Assembly (NCBI RefSeq): GCF_021021415.1
Contig: NZ_JAINWJ010000020.1
Location: forward strand, 55,033-119,032
DNA length: 64,000 bases
Source: Martelella mediterranea
Lineage (GTDB): Bacteria; Pseudomonadota; Alphaproteobacteria; Rhizobiales; Rhizobiaceae
Direction of reading: 5' to 3'
Shown: positions 19,111 through 29,300 of the stretch, piece after piece
Layout of the letters: each line of letters begins with the position of its first letter
Position numbering within the stretch: position 1 is the first letter of the stretch
Notes under the pieces: generated by a model
Seen by the model: the letters and a program-made list of their open reading frames with translations, nothing else
Database searches by the model: none
Told to the model about the DNA's origin: nothing
Program-made: the position numbers and the translations under genes

Positions 19111-19591
19111 ACGGGCGGCTGATCTGGAAAATCTCGTCATCCGCGAGGCGCGGCTTGACGATTTGCCGGTGCTGATCTCGATCTTCGCCGCCGACACGCT
19201 CGGCGGGCATGGCGACACCACCTCTGACGAGGCCTATGATGATTACCGGGATGCCTTCGAGGCGATCAAGGCATCGGCGAGCAACACGCTTTATGTGGCC
19301 GAGCTTGACGACATGATCGTCGGCACGTTCCAGACCACCTATATCCGCACGCTGACGGGCAGGGGCGGCGCGTCGCTGACGATCGAGGCGGTGCAGACGC
19401 ATCCCGACTGGCGCGGGCGCGGCATCGGGAGCAAGATGATCGAAGCCGCGATCGATGAGGCGAAGATCGAGGGCTGTCGGCTGGTGCAGCTGATGTCCAA
19501 CGCGGCGCGGGAAGACGCCCACCGCTTCTATGAGCGGCTCGGCTTCCGCCAGTCGCATCATGGTTTCAAAATGAAACTTCACGGCGCATGA
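19103..19591 (+). CDS. GNAT-family N-acetyltransferase
   Basis: A 162-residue acetyltransferase with CoA motif THPDWRGRGIGSKMI (about 98-112) and C-terminal REDAHRFYERLGFRQSHHGFKM. The start ATG 19103 overlaps the previous gene's stop by 8 bp (ATGTCTGA), indicating translational coupling; the longer open frame from 18812 is a shadow of the upstream gene. The two GNAT proteins are not close copies of each other, so this is not a recent duplication. Confidence 0.9.
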   Translation: MSERAADLENLVIREARLDDLPVLISIFAADTLGGHGDTTSDEAYDDYRDAFEAIKASASNTLYVAELDDMIVGTFQTTYIRTLTGRGGASLTIEAVQTHPDWRGRGIGSKMIEAAIDEAKIEGCRLVQLMSNAAREDAHRFYERLGFRQSHHGFKMKLHGA

Positions 19592-19679
19592 GACGTCTCG
19601 TCGCTCTGGACAAGAGCGGCATGACGCGCCATACACGGGTTATATGCAAAAGGCCGCACGGCCGGACGAAGGAAAGAAA

Positions 19680-20078
19680 ATGGCTGGCTTTCTGACCAAG
19701 ATGTTCACCTGGTGGAACGGATCGACCATTGGCACGGATGTGTTTACGCGCCGCTTCGGCAAGAAGGTCGGCGAGGACGAGCTCGGCAACATCTATTATG
19801 AAGGCGGCATGTCCACCTATGGCCTGAAGCGCCGCTGGGTGATCTACAAGGGCTATGCCGACGCCTCCGCCATTCCCCCCGGCTGGCACGGCTGGATGCA
19901 CCACCGCATCGACACGCCGCCGACCGAGCAGGGCTACAAGCCGCGCGAATGGGAAAAGCCGCATAACCCCAACCAGACCGGCACGGCCTACGCCTATCGC
20001 CCCAAGGGCTCGCTCGCCGTTCAGGGCGAGCGCAACCGCGTCACCGGCGACTACGACGCCTGGACGCCGGGCGACTGA
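19680..20078 (+). CDS. Complex I accessory subunit, NDUFA12 (B17.2) family
   Basis: A 132-residue protein of the NDUFA12 family, an accessory subunit shared by mitochondrial and alphaproteobacterial NADH:ubiquinone oxidoreductase. Key features are the N-terminal TWWNGSTIGT, GNIYYEGG, RRWVIYKG and the WHGWMHHRIDTPPTE segment. Start ATG 19680 follows GAAGGAAAG; the upstream in-frame start at 19644 adds a non-family extension. The gene is away from any nuo operon, as is usual, and lies beside the DUF2155 gene and aat. Confidence 0.93.
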   Translation: MAGFLTKMFTWWNGSTIGTDVFTRRFGKKVGEDELGNIYYEGGMSTYGLKRRWVIYKGYADASAIPPGWHGWMHHRIDTPPTEQGYKPREWEKPHNPNQTGTAYAYRPKGSLAVQGERNRVTGDYDAWTPGD

Positions 20079-20187
20079 CTGTGTTTCTGCCGCATTTGGA
20101 CGGTAACGAATCGTTCGCCGGCGTGAGAATGAGACAAGCGCGCTATTCGCCGCGTCAAACTGCTGACAAGCCTGTCCTTTTTACGGA

Positions 20188-20340
20188 CGTCATCCTCGGC
20201 CTTGTGCCGAGGATCTAACCACCGCTCCACACGAGCGGAGTTGGCGTTGTGAAGGGATTGTACTTGGATAGTTTGTTTGGTCCGAGACGCTTGTCGTTTT
20301 GATACGTGCTTAGACCCTCGGGACAAGCCCGAGGGTGACG
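20188..20340. repeat. Intergenic element with inverted 30-bp hairpin ends
   Basis: A 30-bp hairpin unit at 20188-20217 recurs inverted at 20311-20340 (26 of 30 bases identical). Each unit folds on itself with an 8-bp stem and CTTGT-type loop. The four differences form two changed base pairs of the stem, so both copies still fold. The 93 bp between them show no ORF. The 329-bp gap between the NDUFA12-type and DUF2155 genes holds only this element and the DUF2155 promoter region. Confidence 0.8.
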
Positions 20341-20407
20341 AAAGAGACTGGGCGGGCTTTGTCAGCAACCGCGCGGCAGTCGCCCCGTTTCCAGTTTAGA
20401 GGGATGA

Positions 20408-20821
20408 ATGATGCGTCAATCGGGTTTCGGAAAAGTGGCCGCGACATTCGGCCTCGTCGCGGCGACGCTCGTAGCGGCGACGCCAGCACTTGCCGCCCGT
20501 GTTGAAAACCCGGTCGCCGTGTTCGGCGGCATCGACAAGATTACCGGCCGTACCTACACCTTCGACGCCTATGTCGGCGAGACCGTGCAGTTCGGTCGCC
20601 TCCAGGTTACCCCGCGCGTCTGCTATTCGCGCGATGACACCGAGGAGCAGCGTATCGACGCCTTCGTGCAGGTCGACAAGGTGTCGCTGCAGAACGATGT
20701 CAGCCGCATCTTCTCGGGCTGGATGTTCGCCGATTCGCCGGCGCTCAACGCCGTGGAAGACCCGATCTACGACGTCTGGCTGACGGATTGCGTGGCGAGC
20801 GCGGACGTGCCTGCGCCCTAA
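20408..20821 (+). CDS. DUF2155 periplasmic protein
   Basis: A 137-residue exported protein with a signal peptide (about 1-30, ending PALAA). The mature part matches DUF2155: AVFGGIDKITGRTYTFDAYVGETVQFGRLQVTPRVCYSR, with Cys pair (CYSR and TDCVAS) likely forming a disulfide, and SGWMFADSPALNAVEDPIYDVWLTDC. It is conserved in alphaproteobacteria next to the NDUFA12-type gene; a role in envelope or complex I biogenesis is only inferred. Tandem ATGs at 20408 and 20411 are both possible. It converges with aat, 7 bp apart. Confidence 0.87.
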   Translation: MMRQSGFGKVAATFGLVAATLVAATPALAARVENPVAVFGGIDKITGRTYTFDAYVGETVQFGRLQVTPRVCYSRDDTEEQRIDAFVQVDKVSLQNDVSRIFSGWMFADSPALNAVEDPIYDVWLTDCVASADVPAP

Positions 20822-20828
20822 TGACGCC

Positions 20829-21446
20829 TCACGGAAACGGCTGATCCGGCCACACCAGCGCGGCGTTCAGAAGCGTCATATACCGATCCTTTGAGATATC
20901 GATCGCGCCCATCGTCTTCAGATGATCGGTGGTGAATTGTGTGTCGAGAAGCTGGAACCGGTTGGCCCTCAACCGCTCCACCAGATGCACCAGGCAGATC
21001 TTCGAGGCATTCGGCCGGCGGGAAAACATGCTCTCGCCGAAAAAGGCGGCCCTCAGCGATACGCCGTACAGCCCGCCGACAAGCGCGCCATCCTCATAGG
21101 CCTCCACAGAATGGGCGTGGCCCATGCGGTGTAGCGCGTTGTAGAGCGAGCGGATTTCGGCGTTGATCCAGGTTTGCGGACGATCCGGCGCGGGCATGGC
21201 GCAGGCGGCCATCACGCCGTCGAAATCGTGGTTGAAGCGGATTTCGTAAGGGGACCTGCGCAATTGCTTGCGCAGGCTGTGGGAGATATGCAGGCCGTCC
21301 AGCGGGATAATCCCGCGGACTTCCGGCTCGACCCAGAACAGCTCGGTATCCTCGGCCGATTCGGACATGGGGAAGAGGCCGATGCTGTAAGCATTCAAAA
21401 GCAGTTCCGGGGTTATGCCGCTGCCTTTTGCGCTGCCTCTTTCCAT
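20829..21446 (-). CDS. aat: Leucyl/phenylalanyl-tRNA-protein transferase Aat
   Basis: Adds Leu or Phe to proteins with N-terminal Lys/Arg, marking them for ClpAP by the N-end rule. The 205-residue protein has the family segments [71 protein letters not shown] and [16 protein letters not shown]. Start lies 3 bp after the accC stop, so it is the last gene of the minus-strand unit dsbA-aroQ-accB-accC-aat or its accBC part. Confidence 0.96.
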   Translation of the reverse strand: MERGSAKGSGITPELLLNAYSIGLFPMSESAEDTELFWVEPEVRGIIPLDGLHISHSLRKQLRRSPYEIRFNHDFDGVMAACAMPAPDRPQTWINAEIRSLYNALHRMGHAHSVEAYEDGALVGGLYGVSLRAAFFGESMFSRRPNASKICLVHLVERLRANRFQLLDTQFTTDHLKTMGAIDISKDRYMTLLNAALVWPDQPFP

Positions 21447-21449
21447 GAG

Positions 21450-22796
21450 CTACTTCGGTTTGTTTTCCAGATAGTGTTCCAGCCAGTGGATATCATAATC
21501 GCCGTTGGCGATATCCTGGTTTGCGATCAGATCCTGAAAAAGCGGCAGGGTCGTGTCGATGCCGTCGACGACGAATTCGTCGAGCGCCCGCTTCAGCCGC
21601 ATCATGCATTCCACGCGGGTGCGGCCGTGAACGATCAGCTTGCCGATCAGGCTGTCGTAATAGGGCGGGATCTTGTAGCCCTGATAGACGCCCGAATCGA
21701 TGCGCACGCCAAGCCCGCCGGGGGCGTGGAAATGTGTGATCGTGCCCGGCGAGGGCCGGAAGGTCGCGGCATTTTCCGCATTGATGCGGCATTCGATCGC
21801 GTGGCCGGAGAAGGTGATGTCCTTCTGGCTGACCGAAAGCCCGGCGCCTGCGGCAACTCGAATTTGCTCATGCACAAGGTCGATGCCCGTGATCGCCTCG
21901 GTGATCGGGTGCTCCACCTGCAGGCGGGTGTTCATCTCGATGAAGTAGAACTCGCCGTTTTCATAGAGGAATTCGATCGTGCCGGCACCGCGATATTTCA
22001 TCTTGCGCATGGCGTCGGCGCAGATCTCGCCGATCTTCATGCGCTGCTCGACGTTGAGCGCCGGCGAATTCGCCTCTTCCCAGACCTTCTGGTGGCGGCG
22101 CTGCAGCGAGCAGTCGCGTTCGCCGAGATGGACGGCATCGCCCTCGCCATCGCCGAACACCTGCACTTCGATATGGCGCGGCTTGTCGAGGTATTTTTCC
22201 ATGTAGACGGAATCATTGCCGAAAGCGGCGCCTGCTTCCCCGCGCGCGGTGCGGTAGGCCTCGATCAGGTCGTCCTTGGAGCGCGCGAGCTTCATGCCGC
22301 GCCCGCCGCCGCCGGCCGTCGCCTTGATCAGCACCGGATAGCCGATCTCTTCCGCCGTACGGAAGGCGTCGTCATCGGTATCGACCGAGCCGGCGGAGCC
22401 GGGAACCACCGGAATGCCGAGATCTTCCGCAGTGGTCTTCGCGGTGATCTTGTCGCCCATCATGCGGATATGTTCGCTAGTGGGGCCGATGAAGGTGATG
22501 CCGTGGGCCTCTAGAATCTCGGCGAACTTGGCGTTCTCGGAGAGGAAGCCATAGCCCGGATGCACGGCGTCCGCGCCGGTGATCTCGCAGGCGGCGACGA
22601 TCTGGTGAATGTTGAGATAGCTCTCGCGCGAGGAGGGCGGGCCGATGCACACGCTCTCGTCGGCAAGGCGCACATGCATGGCGTCGGCGTCGGCCGTGGA
22701 GTGCACGGCGACGGTCGCGATGCCGAGCTCCTTGCAGGCGCGCAGGACGCGAAGCGCGATTTCGCCTCGGTTGGCGATCAGGATCTTGGAAAACAT
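21450..22796 (-). CDS. accC: Biotin carboxylase subunit of acetyl-CoA carboxylase, AccC
   Basis: ATP-dependent carboxylation of biotin on AccB, the first half-reaction of fatty-acid synthesis. The 448-residue protein starts [19 protein letters not shown]; it has the ATP-grasp lid [12 protein letters not shown] (about 160-170), [17 protein letters not shown], the catalytic [12 protein letters not shown] and [13 protein letters not shown] segments. The ATG at 22796 gives the family length; a GTG at 22808 would add four residues. It lies 15 bp after accB. Confidence 0.97.
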   Translation of the reverse strand: MFSKILIANRGEIALRVLRACKELGIATVAVHSTADADAMHVRLADESVCIGPPSSRESYLNIHQIVAACEITGADAVHPGYGFLSENAKFAEILEAHGITFIGPTSEHIRMMGDKITAKTTAEDLGIPVVPGSAGSVDTDDDAFRTAEEIGYPVLIKATAGGGGRGMKLARSKDDLIEAYRTARGEAGAAFGNDSVYMEKYLDKPRHIEVQVFGDGEGDAVHLGERDCSLQRRHQKVWEEANSPALNVEQRMKIGEICADAMRKMKYRGAGTIEFLYENGEFYFIEMNTRLQVEHPITEAITGIDLVHEQIRVAAGAGLSVSQKDITFSGHAIECRINAENAATFRPSPGTITHFHAPGGLGVRIDSGVYQGYKIPPYYDSLIGKLIVHGRTRVECMMRLKRALDEFVVDGIDTTLPLFQDLIANQDIANGDYDIHWLEHYLENKPK

Positions 22797-22811
22797 GAGC
22801 TCTGCCACCCG

Positions 22812-23288
22812 TTATTCGATGACGACGAGCGCTTCGTCGAACTCGACCGGCTGGGCGTCATCGACGAGGATCTGCACGATCTTGCCGCTCTTGGGCGCGG
22901 GGATCTGGTTCATCGTCTTCATGGCTTCGATAATCAGCAGGGTCTGGCCTTCCTTGACGTTGGCGCCGACTTCGATGAAGGGGCGGGCGCCGGGCGCGGG
23001 CGCGAGATAGACCGTGCCGACCATGGGCGCCTTGACGGCGTCGTCATGCTTCGGCGCGGCGACAGCGGCGGCCGGCTCTGCGGCAGCGGAAGGCACGGGC
23101 GCAGCCGGAGCGGCGGACGGGGCAGGGGCGTAGTGCATCATCTGCTGCGGAGCCGCCATGACTTCGCGCGCGACGCGGATGCGCATGCCCTCCTGCTCGA
23201 CCTCGATTTCCGTCAGTTCGGTATCGTTGAGGATGACCGCCAGTTCACGCACGAGCTTCGCGTCAACAGCCTTCTTCTGTTCTGCCAT
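22812..23288 (-). CDS. accB: Biotin carboxyl carrier protein AccB
   Basis: Carries biotin between AccC and the carboxyltransferase. The 158-residue protein has an N-terminal helical part, an Ala/Pro linker (about 50-80) and a biotinyl domain with EAMKTMN, biotinylated on K124. Start ATG 23288 follows GGAAAAC; the upstream in-frame extension to 23372 overlaps the intergenic region and is rejected. It lies 22 bp after aroQ, in front of accC. Confidence 0.97.
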   Translation of the reverse strand: MAEQKKAVDAKLVRELAVILNDTELTEIEVEQEGMRIRVAREVMAAPQQMMHYAPAPSAAPAAPVPSAAAEPAAAVAAPKHDDAVKAPMVGTVYLAPAPGARPFIEVGANVKEGQTLLIIEAMKTMNQIPAPKSGKIVQILVDDAQPVEFDEALVVIE

Positions 23289-23310
23289 GGGATGTTTTCC
23301 TTTGTTCTTG

Positions 23311-23748
23311 TTATTCCGCGAGGGTTTTGAGAGCGCGTATCGCCAGAAGGTAGCTATCTTGTCCGAAGCCACAGATAACCCCCTTCACCGCAGGCGATAT
23401 CATGCTCTTGTGGCGAAACGCCTCGCGGGCATGAATGTTGGAGATATGGAGCTCCACGACCGGCACGGCAATGGCGCGGATCGCGTCGTGAAGCGCAATG
23501 GATGTATGCCCGTAGGCACCGGGATTGATGGCGACGCCGGCCGCCTTCTCATTGGCCTCGTGAAGCCAGTCGACAAGCACGCCCTCATGATTGGACTGCC
23601 GGAAGTCTATCGAAAAACCGAGTTCTTCGCTGAGTTTGCGGCATTCCGTCTCAATTGCGGCGAGCGACATATCGCCGTAAATGCCGGGCTCGCGCTGGCC
23701 CAGCAGATTGAGATTTGGTCCATTGAGGACGAAGATCGCGCGTGTCAT
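23311..23748 (-). CDS. aroQ: Type II 3-dehydroquinate dehydratase AroQ
   Basis: Third step of the shikimate pathway. The 145-residue protein is the type II fold: [20 protein letters not shown] with the catalytic Tyr, [28 protein letters not shown] with the substrate-binding Asn, and [18 protein letters not shown] with the catalytic His. In rhizobia aroQ commonly precedes accBC, as here. The dsbA-like gene is upstream on the same strand. Confidence 0.96.
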   Translation of the reverse strand: MTRAIFVLNGPNLNLLGQREPGIYGDMSLAAIETECRKLSEELGFSIDFRQSNHEGVLVDWLHEANEKAAGVAINPGAYGHTSIALHDAIRAIAVPVVELHISNIHAREAFRHKSMISPAVKGVICGFGQDSYLLAIRALKTLAE

Positions 23749-23855
23749 GCATCAATTCCGGTTTCGCCTTCTCCTATAGACGTTCAAGCCTTACAGGAAA
23801 AGCCCCAAGACACACCGTTGCCGGGATGTGGTTAAGCTTGTTCAGCCAAAAATAG

Positions 23856-24659
23856 TCAAGAACACACGCCCTTGCCGCAGTCGCGGATATTGTCGATGGT
23901 TTGCTGAAGGCGGTCCGCGCCGACCGCGCCCGGCAGCATCACATCGCCGACAATATAGGAGGGGGTGCCGGAGACGCCGAGCGCGCCGGCGAGGCCGAAA
24001 TGCTCCTGAAGAGCCTCTTCCGCCGGGTGTTCCTGCATGGCCTGGTCGATCGCCTGATCGTCGACGCCGAGGGAGGCCGCCACGGCGCGGGCGGTCGCCT
24101 CGGTCGCGCGCGAGCCGGAGCCCATCAGCGCGCGGTGGAATTCCTCGTACTTTTCAGGCGCGGCCTTGAAGAAAGCGTAGGAGATGCGTTGCGTGGCTTC
24201 GGATTCCGGGCCAAGCACGGGAATTTCCTTGAGCACGAAGCGGACATCGTCATTGGTGGCGATGATCGCGTCCATGTCGTCAAGCGCGCGGCGGCAATAG
24301 CCGCAATTATAGTCGAAGAACTCGACGACGGTGATCTCGCCGTCCGGATTGCCCATCACGCTGTCATAGGCCGGCAGATAGAGCTTGTCCTGGTTCTGGG
24401 CGATCACCTGTGAGGCCTGGGCCTGCTGCTCATCCGCCTGCTTGCGCTGAAGCGCCACCTGCACGTCCAGCAGCACTTCCGGGTTGCTCATGAGATAATC
24501 ATGAACCCGCTCGCCGAAATCTGCCTGTGCCGGCGCGGCCGCCGCTGTTTGCGTGTTCTGCGGGGCGAAATGGTAGATCGCTGCCGTCGTGGCCGCCGCC
24601 GATGCGATCGCCGTCGCAAAAATAGCGGTCACCGCCAGTGTCAGTCCCTTTGAAGACAT
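23856..24659 (-). CDS. DsbA-family periplasmic thiol-disulfide oxidoreductase
   Basis: Likely forms or isomerises disulfides of exported proteins. The 267-residue protein has an N-terminal signal or membrane anchor (about 5-30), a short helical Ala/Gln-rich linker, and a thioredoxin-like domain with active site CGYC at 119-122 (FFDYNCGYCRRA) and the cis-Pro loop VSGTPSYIVGD. The DsbA/BdbD-like group is clear; the exact orthologue is not. Start ATG 24659 follows AGGGGAGA; the open frame extends upstream to 24704 without a better site. C-terminal DCGKGVCS holds a second Cys pair, which is unusual. Confidence 0.88.
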   Translation of the reverse strand: MSSKGLTLAVTAIFATAIASAAATTAAIYHFAPQNTQTAAAAPAQADFGERVHDYLMSNPEVLLDVQVALQRKQADEQQAQASQVIAQNQDKLYLPAYDSVMGNPDGEITVVEFFDYNCGYCRRALDDMDAIIATNDDVRFVLKEIPVLGPESEATQRISYAFFKAAPEKYEEFHRALMGSGSRATEATARAVAASLGVDDQAIDQAMQEHPAEEALQEHFGLAGALGVSGTPSYIVGDVMLPGAVGADRLQQTIDNIRDCGKGVCS

Positions 24660-24914
24660 GTTCTCCCCTTTAGGCATCATCGTCTCGCCCGGCTGGGCCG
24701 ACATGCGAAACAGTCCTTGGTTGTGCGCGGCCCCGCGCTTTCAGGCCCGGCACGCTGATAAAAACCAATTGTGCGCAAATGGCGGCGTTGTCCATAGCGA
24801 CGGGATCAATTCTGCCGCCCATCCGATCAAAATCCCGTTTTTTTGCGCTGCGGCATTGCGGGGGCGGGGTTATTGGTTCATCCCGGAACCGGATCATCTG
24901 AAAGAGGAAACTGC

Positions 24915-26072
24915 ATGCCGTCGAAGCGCAGCGACATCGATTCATTCCTGGCCATGGACGTTCTGGCAGAGGCGAACCGGCTGAAAAAGGCTGGCCGGCC
25001 GGTGATTTCCATGGCTGTCGGCCAGCCCTCGCATCCGGCCCCTGACGCCGCACTCGCGGCCGCCCGCGCGGCGCTTGAACACGGACGTCTCGGTTACACC
25101 GACGCCTTCGGCCGCGAAAGCCTGCGCATGGCGATCGCCGAGGATTACCGCGCGCGCATGGGCATCGCCATCGATCCGGCCCGCATAGCCGTCACAACGG
25201 GGTCATCGGCCGGCTTCAACCTCGCATTCCTGGCGCTGTTCGATGCGGGCGACGCGGTTGCGATCGCAAGGCCGGGTTACCCCGCCTATCGCAACATCCT
25301 GAAGGCGCTCGACCTCAAGGTGGTCGAGGTGGATGCCAATGCCGAGCATGACTTCACGCTGACGCCCGAGGCGCTGGAGGCGGCGGAGAAGGCCCACGGC
25401 GTTACGCTTGCCGGCGTGCTGCTCGCAAGCCCGGCAAACCCGACCGGCACGGTCACCGGTCGCGCCGCGCTGAAGCGGCTTGCCGACTGGTGCCATGATC
25501 GTGGCACCGCCTTCATCTCCGACGAGATCTACCACGGCCTGGTGTTTTCGGGCGAGGAGGCAAGCGCGCTTTCATTCACCGACGAGGCGGTGGTGATCAA
25601 TTCCTTCTCGAAATATTACTGCATGACCGGGTGGCGGATCGGCTGGATGGTGCTGCCGGAAAAACTGGTGCGGGTGTTCGAGCAATTGACGCAGAACATC
25701 TATATCTGCGCGCCCGACCTTTCCCAGATTGCCGCGGAGGCGGCTCTTTCTGAACGAAAGCAGCTCGACGGCTATTGCGAGATTTACCGCAACAACCGCA
25801 ATTTCCTGACCAGCGCGCTGCCGGCGATCGGCCTTCCGGTCGCCTCGCCGATGGATGGGGCGTTCTACGCCTATGTCGATGTCTCGCGCTACACCAATGA
25901 CAGCCTCGCCTTCGCCCGGCAGATCCTGCACGAGGCCAATGTCGCGGTCACGCCCGGCGTCGATTTCGATCCGGAAAACGGCGGGCGCTTTCTGCGGCTG
26001 TCCTACGCGGGCACCGAGGCCGAGATCGCCGAGGCCGTGGAGCGGATCGGTAACTGGCTGCCGGCGAGATAG
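24915..26072 (+). CDS. Class I/II pyridoxal-phosphate aminotransferase
   Basis: A 385-residue fold type I aminotransferase; substrate not deduced. It shows MAVGQPSHPAP, YTDAFGRESLR, the cofactor residues in ASPANPTGTV and SDEIYHGL, the PLP-lysine motif NSFSKYYCMTGWRIGW, and C-terminal GRFLRLSYAG with the carboxylate-binding Arg. Start ATG 24915 follows AAAGAGG. It is divergent from the dsbA-like gene across about 255 bp that must hold both promoters. Confidence 0.9.
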   Translation: MPSKRSDIDSFLAMDVLAEANRLKKAGRPVISMAVGQPSHPAPDAALAAARAALEHGRLGYTDAFGRESLRMAIAEDYRARMGIAIDPARIAVTTGSSAGFNLAFLALFDAGDAVAIARPGYPAYRNILKALDLKVVEVDANAEHDFTLTPEALEAAEKAHGVTLAGVLLASPANPTGTVTGRAALKRLADWCHDRGTAFISDEIYHGLVFSGEEASALSFTDEAVVINSFSKYYCMTGWRIGWMVLPEKLVRVFEQLTQNIYICAPDLSQIAAEAALSERKQLDGYCEIYRNNRNFLTSALPAIGLPVASPMDGAFYAYVDVSRYTNDSLAFARQILHEANVAVTPGVDFDPENGGRFLRLSYAGTEAEIAEAVERIGNWLPAR

Positions 26073-26140
26073 TCGCAACGTCATGCCGCGTTCGTCCTGC
26101 GAACATGGCAATTGGCACGCGGAGGCGGACTTGCTCCCAA

Positions 26141-26286
26141 TACTCTCTCCCGCTGGCGGGAGAGATGCCCCGAAAGGGGCAGTGAGGGTGGATCAGCGTT
26201 TCAAATCGTGAGGGCGTTCGCGGTGATAGGCTCCCCCCTCACTGTCGCTTTCGCGACATCTCTCCCCGCCGGGGCGAGAAGATTGG
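26141..26286. repeat. RIME-like palindromic intergenic repeat, copy B
   Basis: Same hairpin order as the copy at 10521-10657: TCTCTCCCGC/GCGGGAGAGA, GCCCC-GAAA-GGGGC (26167-26180), long arms 26180-26188 with 26236-26244, TGTCGC/GCGACA (26243-26258) and a terminal C/G-run hairpin. It fills most of the 306-bp gap between the convergent aminotransferase and rne genes. Confidence 0.8.
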
Positions 26287-26320
26287 GTGGCTGTGCGGAA
26301 AGACCCTGGGTTAAAAGTCC

Positions 26321-26354
26321 AAAACAAAAAGCCGCCGTTTTCGCAAACGGCGGC
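26321..26354 (-). terminator. Rho-independent terminator of rne
   Basis: On the minus strand GCCGCCGTTT-GCGA-AAACGGCGGC is a perfect 10-bp stem with a GCGA tetraloop, followed by TTTTTGTTTT. It lies 25 bp beyond the rne stop. Confidence 0.93.
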
Positions 26355-26378
26355 CTTCTTTCATTCAAATCAACCGGC

Positions 26379-29300
26379 TCAGAAGAAGCCGCGGCGGTTC
26401 CACCAGCCGCGTTTCGGCTTGGCTTCCTCGTCGTCGTTTTCGGCCTTCGAGCCGCCGGAGGTGACCACGGGCGAGGAGTGGGTCACGTTGGAGGCGCGGT
26501 TGGCGCGCTTGGGAGCGTCCTCCGCAGCCACGTCTTCCGCGATCGGTGCAGCAGCCGTCTCGTCATCGAGATCCGCGACGGCTTCGACGGTCGCATCTTC
26601 TTCGACCTCGGTTTCTCCGGCCGGCTCGGAAGGAGATTGCTCGACGGCTTCCTTGGCCGTTTCCGCATCTGCCTGTTCAGCCGGCGCTTCGCTCTCGGCG
26701 CGCTTGGGCTTGCGGCGGCGGCGCGGCTTGCGGCCTTCGATCTCGGCCATGGCCTCGTCCTCGGTGACCTCGGACGGCTGATCGGATGTGGTCTGCTCCG
26801 CCTCGGCCGCTGCGGCCGGTGCATCGCTGACCGTATCGGAGGCTACCGTTTCGGCAGCGACCTCTTCAGTCGGCTGGTGATTGCCCGCATCATCCGCTTG
26901 GTCATTGTCAGACTGGCCGTCAGCCGATTTGTCCGCCGCATCGGCGTTGTTGTCCTCGGCTGTCTGCTGCCCATTTTCGTCGCTGCGGTTGCGGCGTCCG
27001 CCGCGCTTGCCGCGACGGCGCTTGCGGCGCGGCTTGTCGGAGCCCTGGTCGCCGTCGTCCCCGGCCGATGACTGATTGTCATCGCCATTCGCCTCAGCGG
27101 TCTGTTCGTTGTCGCCCTCATCGTTCTGCTGGCCGTTGCGGCCACGGCGGCGGCGACGCTTGCGGCGCGAGCGGCCATTGTCCTCGTCGGCGCTTGCCTC
27201 GGGCTTGCCAGCCTCGGGCTTGTCGTCATCTTCCGTTTCGTCGATCTCCTCGACGATGTCGTCTTCCGGCTCATCAGGGAAATCGAGCAGCGTCTCGATC
27301 TTGACCGGGCTTTCCACGGGCTCGCCGCGATCGATCTCGAAATGGCTTGTCGTCAGCGTCGCATCGGCCTTGATGATGATCTCAACACCGAAACGGGCCT
27401 CGTAATCCACGATCGTGTTGCGCTTCTGGTTAAGCAGATAGAGCGCGTTCTCGGGCGTGGTCCGCACGGTGATGTTGTGCGTGGTGTTCTTCAGCAGATA
27501 TTCCTCGACGCCGCGCAGCACGTGAAGTCCGACGGAAGACTGCGAAAGCACGTGGCCGGTGCCGCCGCAATGGCTGCACACCTGGGTCGTGGATTCCAGC
27601 ACCGATGCGCGGATGCGCTGGCGCGACATTTCCAGAAGGCCGAAATGCGAGATGCGTCCGACCTGGATGCGGGCGCGGTCGTGTTTCAGGCAATCCTTCA
27701 GCTTCTTCTCGACGGCGCGGTTGTTGCGCTTTTCTTCCATGTCGATGAAGTCGATGACCACGAGACCGGCAAGGTCGCGCAGGCGAAGCTGGCGCGCCAC
27801 TTCCTCCGCGGCCTCGAGGTTGGTCTGAAGCGCGGTGTCCTCGATCGAGTGCTCGCGGGTGGAGCGGCCCGAGTTGACGTCGACGGCGACCAGCGCCTCG
27901 GTCTGGTTGATGATCAGGTAGCCGCCGGATTTCAGCGTCACCTGCGGCTGCAGCATCCGGTCGAGCTGGGCTTCGATGCCGGAGCGCGAATAGATCGGGT
28001 GCACGTCGCGATAGCGCTGCACCACCTTGGCGTGGCTCGGCATCAGCATCTTCATGAAGTCTTTCGCTTCACGATAGCCGTTTTCGCCGGACACGATGAT
28101 CTCGCTGATGTCCTTGTTGTAAAGGTCGCGGATCGAGCGCTTGATCAGGCTGCCTTCTTCATAGACGAGGCAGGGGGCCGTCGATGTCAGCGTCTTGGTG
28201 CGCACATTTTCCCAAAGTCGCATCAGATATTCGAAGTCGCGCTTGACCTCGGCCTTGGTGCGGTTGGCGCCGGCGGTGCGCAGGATCACGCCCATGCCCT
28301 GCGGCACTTCGAGATCCTTGGCGACGTCCTTCAGGCGCTTGCGGTCGGCCGGATTGGTGATCTTGCGGGAAATGCCGCCGCCGCGGGCGGTGTTCGGCAT
28401 CAGCACCGAATAACGGCCGGCGAGCGAGAGATAGGTGGTCAGCGCCGCGCCCTTGTTGCCGCGTTCTTCCTTGGCAACCTGCACCAGCAGGATCTGGCGG
28501 CGCTTGATCACTTCCTGGATGCGGTACTGCTTGCGCGCCTTGCGGTGGTTGTATTCCGGCACTTCCTCCATGGCGTCCTCGGCGCCGACGGATTCGACGC
28601 TGTCGTCGTCATCGTCCACGTCTTCGGAAACCGTGTCGGCATCGACCTCAGCCGCCATATGCGTCGGGCCCTTGCCATCCTTGGAAGAGCCGTCATTGGA
28701 GGAACCGTCTTCAGAGGCGGCGCCTTCATTGGCGGCATCCGCGGGCTTTTCGGCCTCGTCGCTGGCCTTGGCATCCTTCTTGGCGGCGGGCTTGCGGCGA
28801 CGGCGCGGCTTCGGCTTCTTGGCGGCCTCGTCGTCGGTCTCGGCGGTTGCCGCATCGGCGTCCGCCGTCTTGGCGTCGGCTTCCGCCGCATCGGCCTTTT
28901 CAGCGGTGTCGCTGTCGGCGGGCGCTTCGGCCTTGGGTTCAGCGCTTTCGTCCGGTTTGGCGTCCTGCGGCTTGGCTTCTTCGGCCTTTGCGTCCTCTGA
29001 CTTTGCGTCCTGGGCCTTGGCCTCGTCAGTCTTGGCCTTGGAGGTTTTGGCGCGGCCACGGCGGGTGCGCGGCTTCGGCTTGGTTTCGTCCTCGGCTGCG
29101 GCCTTTTCGGAGGCTTCCGACGGCTGCGACAGCGCGCTGTCGGTATCGTCGTCGTCATCGCTGTCGGAGACTTCCCTCAGCAGCGCTTCACGATCGGCGA
29201 GCGGGATCTGGTAGTAGTCGGGGTGAATTTCTGAGAAGGCGAGGAAGCCATGGCGGTTTCCGCCATAATCGACAAAGGCGGCCTGGAGAGAGGGCTCCAC

